Source: an uncultured Lachnospiraceae bacterium (GTDB lineage: Bacteria > Bacillota > Clostridia > Lachnospirales > Lachnospiraceae). Taken from it: 10,637 nt of DNA. The number at the start of each line of letters is the position of its first letter. Within the stretch, counting starts at the first letter, position 1. The notes beneath the pieces were generated by a model. That model ran no database searches and was not told where the DNA came from. It saw only the letters and a program-made list of their open reading frames with translations. The stretch is from contig CAJOQO010000063.1 in the NCBI GenBank assembly GCA_905236545.1, positions 1 to 10,637 on the forward strand, given 5' to 3'. Below, one piece after another: positions 6,104 through 10,637 of the stretch. The translations under genes and the position numbers were made by a program.

Positions 6104-7548
6104 CCGATCAGCCAGTCGTACATCTCCTGATACTTCCCTGCCGATACCTTCCAGGAGAAATCAGCCTGCATCGCCCGGTCGACCATCTTGTTCCACTCTC
6201 TCTTGCGGTCGTAGAAGACCTGTTCCGCATAGCGGACCGTCCGCATCATCTCATGCGCGTTATAATTCGTGAAGGTGAAGCCTGTTCCGGTATTCTCATA
6301 CTCATTATACGGCATCACCGTATCCTTCAGGCCGCCGGTCTCCCTGACGATCGGAAGCGTCCCGTAACGCAGGCTCATCAGCTGCGAGAGTCCGCACGGT
6401 TCAAACAGGGACGGCATGAGGAACGCGTCGCAGGAGCCGTAGATCCGGTGCGACAGCTCATTGGAATAATAGATGTTCGCGGAGAACCTGTTCGGATACT
6501 TTCCGGCAAGATACCGGAAAAGATTCTCATACTGTTCCTCGCCGGTTCCGAGAACAACCACCTGGATCGAGTCGATGTTCAGCATCTCCTCCATGACACA
6601 GGCGATCAGGTCGAATCCCTTCTGATCCGTCAGGCGGGATACGATTCCGATCAGGAAGCTCTTCGGATCCACATCCAGTCCAAGCTGCTCCTGCAGGTCG
6701 GTTTTGTCCTTCGGCTTCTCTTTGCGCCAGTTTTTCAGATTATACGGATGCGTGAGGAACTGATCCGTTTCCGGATTGAACTCCTCATAGTCGATCCCGT
6801 TCAGGATCCCGCGCAGATCGTTGTTGCGCGCGTTCAGGATACCCTCGAGCGTCTCCCCGTAAAACGGCGTCTTGATCTCCTCGGCGTAGGTCGGTGAGAC
6901 CGTCGTCACCGCGTCGGCGTAGACGATTCCGCCCTTCAGCAGATTCGCGTCCTTATAGGCCTCCAGCTTATCCGGCGTAAAGTAGTAATCGGAAAGGCCG
7001 GTGATCGCGGCGACATCCTTCGGATTCCACTTGCCCTGGAATCTCAGGTTATGAATCGTCATGACAGACTTGATGCCGCGGTAGAACTCATTTTCCAGGA
7101 AGCTTCCCTTCAGATAGACGGGGATCAGTCCTGTCTGCCAGTCATGGCAGTGAATGAGATCCGGCCGGAAGCCGATCGTCGGGAGCGCGCTGAGCACTGC
7201 CTTGGAGAAATACGCGAACCGTTTAATCTCAAACAGAGCGTCGTCCGTATAGACCTTCTCCGTCCCGAAGTATTCCATATTATCGATGAAATAGTATATC
7301 ACGCCGTCAACATCCGCGCGGAACAGTCCGACATAGGTGGAACGGTAATCGAAATCCATGTAGAAGGACGTCATGTATTCCATCCTGTCTTTCATATTCT
7401 GGTACATGCAGTTGTAACGCGGCATGATGACCCGGACGTCATAGTATTCCTTATCGATGTCACGCGGAAGCGATCCGACTACATCCGCCAGTCCTCCTGT
7501 CTTTATGAAGGGTACTCCCTCTGAAGCTGCAAATAATATGTTTCTCAT
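6100..7548 (-). CDS. glgA: Glycogen synthase (ADP-glucose starch/glycogen glucosyltransferase, GT5)
   Basis: A 482-residue cytoplasmic enzyme that adds glucose from ADP-glucose to the non-reducing ends of alpha-1,4-glucan. The N-terminal Rossmann domain begins MRNILFAASEGVPFIKTGGL, with KTGGLADV at 16-23 (Lys16 and Asp22 bind ADP-glucose). HDWQT is at 135-139. The C-terminal domain has SRLTDQKG (304-311, with Arg305 and Lys310 matching E. coli Arg300 and Lys305) and EPCGLSQLM (383-391, with Glu383 and Cys385 matching E. coli Glu377 and Cys379). The start at 7548 has GGAGG six bases upstream; in-frame upstream ATGs at 7554 and 7629 give a non-homologous extension, and the one at 7554 abuts the ribosome site. 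Length is typical. It stands alone: no other glg gene is in view, and its stop codon lies in the 14-bp repeat array. Confidence 0.96.
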   Translation of the reverse strand: MRNILFAASEGVPFIKTGGLADVVGSLPRDIDKEYYDVRVIMPRYNCMYQNMKDRMEYMTSFYMDFDYRSTYVGLFRADVDGVIYYFIDNMEYFGTEKVYTDDALFEIKRFAYFSKAVLSALPTIGFRPDLIHCHDWQTGLIPVYLKGSFLENEFYRGIKSVMTIHNLRFQGKWNPKDVAAITGLSDYYFTPDKLEAYKDANLLKGGIVYADAVTTVSPTYAEEIKTPFYGETLEGILNARNNDLRGILNGIDYEEFNPETDQFLTHPYNLKNWRKEKPKDKTDLQEQLGLDVDPKSFLIGIVSRLTDQKGFDLIACVMEEMLNIDSIQVVVLGTGEEQYENLFRYLAGKYPNRFSANIYYSNELSHRIYGSCDAFLMPSLFEPCGLSQLMSLRYGTLPIVRETGGLKDTVMPYNEYENTGTGFTFTNYNAHEMMRTVRYAEQVFYDRKREWNKMVDRAMQADFSWKVSAGKYQEMYDWLIG

Positions 7549-7893
7549 ATCCATCCTCCACTGTCTGCCGGTTTTTTCCATGCGGGATTGTCGCACAGCC
7601 TGCCGACAGATCCCAACTGTTGCAAACATGATAACACATGCACGCGGTTGTGAAAAGTGACGTATCGTCCGCTTTGCGGCGAATTCTTATGGATTTCCGA
7701 CCGATTTGCAAAAATGCGCCGTTTGCATTACTGTATGGTTGTCTCTTTTGGATCTGCCGCTCTTTGATTGCTGCAGTTTGTCCGCTGCAAAGGCGCTTGC
7801 CCGGGCAGGCATGGTTTCCTGCCGCACAGGCGCTTCCCGTGCAGGCGGCTGAGGAGCTGTACAGGTTTACAGTTCCTGATGTGAGGTGCCATT
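7549..7893. other. Divergent intergenic region between glgA and the transporter genes
   Basis: This 345-base region has no convincing gene. It holds the glgA promoter candidate and a hairpin in the glgA 5' leader (GGGATTGTCG at 7584-7593 with CGACAGATCCC at 7604-7614, one bulge). On the transporter side there is an inverted repeat TGCAAA (7707-7712) / TTTGCA (7722-7727) and an imperfect direct repeat of about 20 bases beginning AGGCGCTT (near 7791 and 7827). For the plus-strand genes I found only a weak promoter match (TTGCAA, 17 bases, TACTGT around 7706-7734). Confidence 0.6.
7628..7656 (-). promoter_or_regulatory. Promoter candidate for glgA
   Basis: On the minus strand TTTTCA (7656-7651) precedes TATCAT (7633-7628) with a spacer of 17 bases; the matches are four of six and five of six. 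The predicted start near 7621 leaves a leader of about 73 bases before the glgA ATG. Confidence 0.45.
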
Positions 7894-8427
7894 ATGTCGT
7901 ATCTGGATCTGTTTCTCACCTTTGCCCGGATCGGAGTACTTACTTTCGGAGGCGGTTATGCCATGCTCCCGATCATCCAGCGTGAGATCGTCGAAAAGAA
8001 GGGATGGGTCACGGAAGCGGAGGTCATGGATTACTATGCGATCGGGCAATGCACTCCGGGCGTGATCGCCGTGAACACGGCAACCTTTACCGGGAGGAAG
8101 GTGAAAGGGAACCTGGGCGGAATCGCCGCGACTGCGGGAGTTGTTTTTCCCTCTGTCGTGATCATCACCTTCCTTGCAGCCCTGATCCACGGATTCGCGG
8201 ATCTCAGACCGGTTCAGGATGCCCTGGCAGGAATCCGTATCTGTGTCTGTGTGCTGATCTTTAACGCGGTTCTGAAGATGTGGAAAAAGGCGGTCGTAGA
8301 CAAGGTTACTCTGATCCTGTACCTGGCGATTCTGGCCGCCTCGGTCTTTTTTGACGCCTCACCTGTCCTGATGGTTGTAATCGCGGGCGCCGTCGGACTG
8401 ATCGTAAAGGGGAGGAAACAGTCATGA
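7894..8427 (+). CDS. chrA: Chromate-transporter family protein, first short-chain half
   Basis: A 177-residue membrane protein of the CHR family, half the size of a full ChrA, as expected for short-chain CHR proteins that work as pairs. It shows the family N-terminus FARIGVLTFGGGYAMLPIIQ (11-29) and the AIGQCTPGVIAVNTATFTG segment (49-67). Hydrophobic stretches occur at about 76-100, 111-127, 138-153 and 156-171. Members can export chromate by proton antiport, but many homologues have no proven substrate, so the role here is inferred. The start has GAGG seven bases upstream. The stop overlaps the start of the second half (ATGA), indicating coupled synthesis of two subunits. Confidence 0.9.
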   Translation: MSYLDLFLTFARIGVLTFGGGYAMLPIIQREIVEKKGWVTEAEVMDYYAIGQCTPGVIAVNTATFTGRKVKGNLGGIAATAGVVFPSVVIITFLAALIHGFADLRPVQDALAGIRICVCVLIFNAVLKMWKKAVVDKVTLILYLAILAASVFFDASPVLMVVIAGAVGLIVKGRKQS

Positions 8428-9026
8428 TGATCTATCTCCAGCTGTTCTGGGAATTCTTCAAGACCGGCCTGTTCGCGATCGGCGGCGGTATGGCAACCGT
8501 TCCGTTCCTGCAGGAGATCTCGGTCAGAACGGGATGGTTCTCTGCCGCTGACCTCGCGGATATGATCGCTGTCTCGGAGAGCACGCCCGGGCCGATCGGT
8601 ATCAATATGGCGACCTATGTCGGTTACACAACCGTCCACCATCACCATGGCCCTGTCGCAGCGATTCTTGGCGGTGTCGTCGCGACTGTCGGTCTCGTAA
8701 CCCCTTCCGTGATTATCATTCTCATCATCGCGAAGTTTCTGGAGAAATTCCGGGACAACCGGTATGTGAACGCTGCCATGTATGGGCTTCGCGCCGCCTC
8801 GGTGGCGCTGATCAGCGCTGCCGGCATCTCCATCGTACTGATCTCCGTCTTCCGGATCTCCGATATCAGAGCATTTCGGTCTGTCGTAATTGACTACCGG
8901 TGTTTCGTACTTGCTGCGGTGATCCTGATCCTGACCAGATGGGTACCGCAGACCAGAAAGATTCACCCGGTCGTCTTCATCGCGCTGTCCGCGGCAGCAG
9001 GCATCCTGTTTCATATGTCGGTATGA
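8424..9026 (+). CDS. chrA: Chromate-transporter family protein, second short-chain half
   Basis: A 200-residue partner of the preceding protein. It repeats the family pattern as FKTGLFAIGGGMATVPFLQE (12-31) and AVSESTPGPIGINMATYVGY (49-68). Hydrophobic segments lie at about 77-104, 122-143, 157-172 and 181-197. The GGG and TPG motifs align with those of the first half, as expected from an ancient duplication with opposite membrane orientation. GGAGG lies eight bases before the ATG at 8424; the next codon is also ATG. An unusual run of four histidines (72-75) follows the GY segment. The gene is likely terminated at the hairpin at 9090-9118. Confidence 0.9.
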   Translation: MMIYLQLFWEFFKTGLFAIGGGMATVPFLQEISVRTGWFSAADLADMIAVSESTPGPIGINMATYVGYTTVHHHHGPVAAILGGVVATVGLVTPSVIIILIIAKFLEKFRDNRYVNAAMYGLRAASVALISAAGISIVLISVFRISDIRAFRSVVIDYRCFVLAAVILILTRWVPQTRKIHPVVFIALSAAAGILFHMSV

Positions 9027-9076
9027 AACATCCCTTCCGCTTTTCAGAAGAAAAACGGGATCAGCCGTTACACTGG

Positions 9077-9118
9077 TTTCTTCGAAGAAAATGGCCGCTC
9101 TTTGCGAGAGCGGCCATT
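9077..9118. terminator. Strong hairpin, probably a bidirectional terminator between convergent genes
   Basis: AATGGCCGCTCT (9090-9101) and its exact complement (9107-9118) form a 12-bp stem with a five-base loop. On the minus strand the stem runs into a U-rich stretch (AUUUUCUU), suiting the DivIVA-like gene that ends at 9221. On the plus strand it is followed by a weaker AUUCAUUCUU, suiting the transporter genes. A 14-bp perfect palindrome, TTTCTTCGAAGAAA (9077-9090), abuts it. Confidence 0.72.
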
Positions 9119-9134
9119 CATTCTTCCTGTAACG

Positions 9135-9169
9135 TTTTCCGGTTCCCCTGTCATCTGCCTGCCGGAAAA
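9135..9169. repeat. 8-bp inverted repeat in the convergent spacer
   Basis: TTTTCCGG (9135-9142) and CCGGAAAA (9162-9169) are separated by 19 bases; a third CCGGAAAA copy follows near 9187. It could form a secondary hairpin downstream of the DivIVA-like gene. No function is evident. Confidence 0.4.
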
Positions 9170-9220
9170 GCGGACAGATCAGCAGCCGGAAAATACTGCA
9201 CTACACTTCCTCCGACGGAT

Positions 9221-10420
9221 TTACTCGGACTTTACCGCCGCTTTCTCAGCGATCTCGCCGGCTGCCTGCGTGAACTTGGAAACAGCCTCATCGGAGGTCA
9301 TCTCTCCAAATGCTTTCCTCCACTGTTCCGTCAGGTCTGCCTGTTCCTCTTCCGCCTCTTCCTCTGCTTCCTGCGCCATCCCGGCAGCTTTCTCGATCGC
9401 CTCATCAGAGGTCTCGTCCATTTCCTCCGCTGCGGCCTCTACTGCTGCTTCCTCCGCGCACGCTTCAGCTTCTTCGGCAGTCTCAGCAGTTTCAGCAGTT
9501 TCTTCCGCCGCGGCTTCTTCGACCGCTTCCTCTGCAGACTCTTCCAGTCTGTCGAATACCGGCGTATATTTGGATTTCTCGACCTCGATTTCCTGTCCTG
9601 TCGCTCCGAGCGCGTCGGAAGTATCCGTCAGATTCGACTTCGTTGCTTCCAGAAGATTGGTGAGCTCTCCCAGCACACCCTGCAGCCTGGAATCGATATC
9701 GTTGATGGTCTTCTTCTGGTTCTCGAGCGTCTGCAGGTGCTCTTCATCCCGCTCACGGTCTCTCATGTCAGCTTTGCTTCTCAGATCGCTCGCATATGCC
9801 TCCGCGTCAAGAAGCGCATCGGCAATCGTATCGTTGTTGCGGCGAAGCGCATCTCTCTCCACTTTCAGAGAATCAATCGTCTCTTTCAATGCAGCGATCT
9901 CTTCTTCATGCTTTCCATTCAGAGAAAGAATCTCTTCCTCATGCTTCCCGGCCAGGGAATGAATCTCTTCCTCATGCTTTCCGGTCAGAGAATGAATCTC
10001 TTCCTCATGCTTTCCGGTCAGAGAATGAATCTCTTCCTCATGTTTCCCGGTCAGGGAATGGATCTCATCCTCATATTTTCCATTCAAAGAACGAATCTCG
10101 CCCTCATACTTATCAGTCAAAGTATGGATCTCTTCTTCATACTTTTCACGGACTGCATCCATCTGCTTTCTCAGAGCATCCTGCGCCTCACTGCTTTCCC
10201 TCTGCAGATCCTGGATCTGGCTTCTCAGAGTATCCTGCGCCTCGCTGCTTTCCTTCTGCAGATCCTGAATCTGGCTTCTCAGAGTATCCTGCGCCTCGCT
10301 GCTCTCCTTCTGCAGATCCTGAATCTTCTGGTTATACTCGCTTTCCAGCTCGGAAATGCAGGATGATACAGCCAACTTGTTATAACCGAACATGCTTTTC
10401 TTCAGATTCGTCAGATCCAT
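9221..10420 (-). CDS. DivIVA-like repetitive coiled-coil protein with acidic Ala/Glu-rich section
   Basis: A 399-residue, probably cytoplasmic protein. Residues 7-33 (KKSMFGYNKLAVSSCISELE...) resemble the start of DivIVA/GpsB proteins, where FGY precedes a short helix and a coiled coil. Three 18-residue repeats (33-86) and eight 11-residue repeats (87-174) follow. Residues about 175-260 are a non-repeated helical part (ADALLDAEAYASDLRSKAD is DivIVA-like), about 292-360 are very rich in Glu and Ala, and a short C-terminal segment ends in AEKAAVKSE. There is no signal peptide or membrane segment. Members of this superfamily mark poles and division sites and organise cell-wall machinery; that role is inferred from the N-terminus only. 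The start has AGGAGG eight bases upstream. It is a single-gene unit with a palindrome-overlapped promoter. Many sequences in this category are annotated only as hypothetical or DivIVA-domain proteins. Confidence 0.85.
   Translation of the reverse strand: MDLTNLKKSMFGYNKLAVSSCISELESEYNQKIQDLQKESSEAQDTLRSQIQDLQKESSEAQDTLRSQIQDLQRESSEAQDALRKQMDAVREKYEEEIHTLTDKYEGEIRSLNGKYEDEIHSLTGKHEEEIHSLTGKHEEEIHSLTGKHEEEIHSLAGKHEEEILSLNGKHEEEIAALKETIDSLKVERDALRRNNDTIADALLDAEAYASDLRSKADMRDRERDEEHLQTLENQKKTINDIDSRLQGVLGELTNLLEATKSNLTDTSDALGATGQEIEVEKSKYTPVFDRLEESAEEAVEEAAAEETAETAETAEEAEACAEEAAVEAAAEEMDETSDEAIEKAAGMAQEAEEEAEEEQADLTEQWRKAFGEMTSDEAVSKFTQAAGEIAEKAAVKSE
9899..10162 (-). repeat. Eight tandem 33-bp units encoding hendecad coiled-coil repeats
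   Basis: In the DivIVA-like frame, residues 87-174 are eight 11-residue units with consensus IHSLTGKHEEE; the first three units are more diverged (MDAVREKYEEE, IHTLTDKYEGE, IRSLNGKYEDE), the fourth to sixth are identical. Ile at position 1 and Leu at 4 give hydrophobic spacing typical of hendecads, which form straight or slightly right-handed coiled coils. Confidence 0.92.
10163..10324 (-). repeat. Three tandem 54-bp units encoding 18-residue coiled-coil repeats
   Basis: Residues 33-86 are IQDLQKESSEAQDTLRSQ twice, then IQDLQRESSEAQDALRKQ. Eighteen equals one heptad plus one hendecad, so the array joins smoothly with the 11-residue array. The near-identical DNA of the units points to recent duplication. 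Confidence 0.92.
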
Positions 10421-10501
10421 TAAGATTTCCTCCTATTCCATAATACAATCCGTTCACGCAGGAATGCTATCATCAGCCGCCTGCCATTCACTATTGGATA
10501 C

Positions 10502-10529
10502 AGTATAGCATATTCTTTAATGAATATGC
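10502..10529 (-). promoter_or_regulatory. Promoter with extended -10 and overlapping palindromic operator for the DivIVA-like gene
   Basis: On the minus strand TGC-TATACT (10510-10502) is an extended -10 with five of six matches; no good -35 is seen at 17 bases. Directly upstream and overlapping the TGC is a perfect inverted repeat GCATATTC-N6-GAATATGC (10508-10529), placed between -10 and -35 where a dimeric repressor would block polymerase. The leader to the ATG would be about 75 bases. Confidence 0.5.
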
Positions 10530-10591
10530 GGTTTCATTTGTGAATTCCTGGAATTTTTTGTAATTATCCAGCACCCCCTGGAATTGCTCAT

Positions 10592-10626
10592 GATCCAGTC
10601 AGATAAGCTTGCTTATCTGACGGATC
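10592..10626. repeat. Long hairpin near the right window edge
   Basis: GTCAGATAAGC (10598-10608) is repeated inverted as GCTTATCTGAC (10611-10621). The stem extends through GATCC/GGATC to about 15 pairs with one bulged A. Neither side carries a U-tract in the window. It may terminate a gene beyond the edge or be a regulatory palindrome; both are unproven. Confidence 0.55.
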
Positions 10627-10637
10627 TGAGCGGTTCC

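Noticed and set aside
7549..7629. Longer N-terminus for glgA starting at 7629
   Set aside because: The extra 27 residues have no GlgA similarity, overlap the predicted promoter, and the ATG at 7548 has GGAGG at ideal spacing.
7638..7985. A 115-codon plus-strand frame before the transporter genes
   Set aside because: It overlaps the transporter start by about 90 bases, has no recognisable domain, and its composition resembles random GC-rich sequence.
8214..9014. A 266-codon minus-strand frame with many Asp, Arg and Gly
   Set aside because: It is antisense to the two chromate-family transporter genes, which have clear family motifs and coupled starts.
8900..10366. A 488-codon plus-strand frame with internal peptide repeats
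   Set aside because: It runs antisense to the repeat arrays of the DivIVA-like gene. The repeats are copies of the real 33-bp units, and the minus-strand gene has a good ribosome site and coiled-coil logic.

Overview
The window looks like chromosome from a moderately GC-rich anaerobic Firmicute, most likely a Lachnospiraceae-type Clostridium. This is inferred from protein style only: GlgA and the acetolactate synthase subunits are clostridial in character, purine-rich GGAGG ribosome binding sites precede nearly every gene, short chromate-transporter halves occur as a pair, and there is a DivIVA-like coiled-coil protein. No rRNA, tRNA, transposase, phage gene or CRISPR array is visible. The gene content is ordinary housekeeping and metabolism; the unusual material is in repeats, gene tails and one probable structured RNA.

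Layout, left to right. (1) 1-1378, minus strand: a radical SAM protein of the PflX/COG1313 type, followed by the N-terminal part of a TrmA/RlmD-type 23S rRNA uracil methyltransferase that runs off the left edge. The methyltransferase begins inside the radical SAM gene and carries a long basic tail with four 9-residue repeats. (2) 1379-1735: a compact regulatory stretch on the minus strand, in the order terminator, promoter, a candidate structured RNA of about 190-215 nt whose ends pair with each other, and a second terminator just before the radical SAM gene. (3) 1736-5891, minus strand: a tight four-gene unit ilvB-ilvN-yfbR-diguanylate cyclase (gaps of 13 nt and 4 nt, then an ATGA overlap). 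It joins branched-chain amino acid synthesis, a 5'-nucleotidase of nucleotide housekeeping and a membrane c-di-GMP synthase. (4) 5892-6099: a spacer holding a perfect 13-bp hairpin and about eight 14-bp tandem repeats that begin at the glgA stop codon. (5) 6100-7548, minus strand: glgA, bacterial glycogen synthase. (6) 7549-7893: a divergent promoter region. (7) 7894-9026, plus strand: two overlapping genes for the halves of a short-chain chromate-family transporter. (8) 9027-9220: a convergent spacer with a strong terminator hairpin. (9) 9221-10420, minus strand: a DivIVA-like coiled-coil protein built from three 18-residue and eight 11-residue repeats, with an acidic Ala/Glu-rich section near its C-terminus. 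A promoter overlapping a perfect 8-bp inverted repeat lies upstream, and another long hairpin sits at the right edge.

The observations most worth follow-up are the structured RNA before the radical SAM gene, the repeat-bearing basic tail of the rRNA methyltransferase, the 18/11-residue repeat architecture of the DivIVA-like protein, the diguanylate cyclase in an ilv operon, and the non-canonical active-site residues of IlvB. All functional statements rest on reading motifs by eye; no search or folding program was run.
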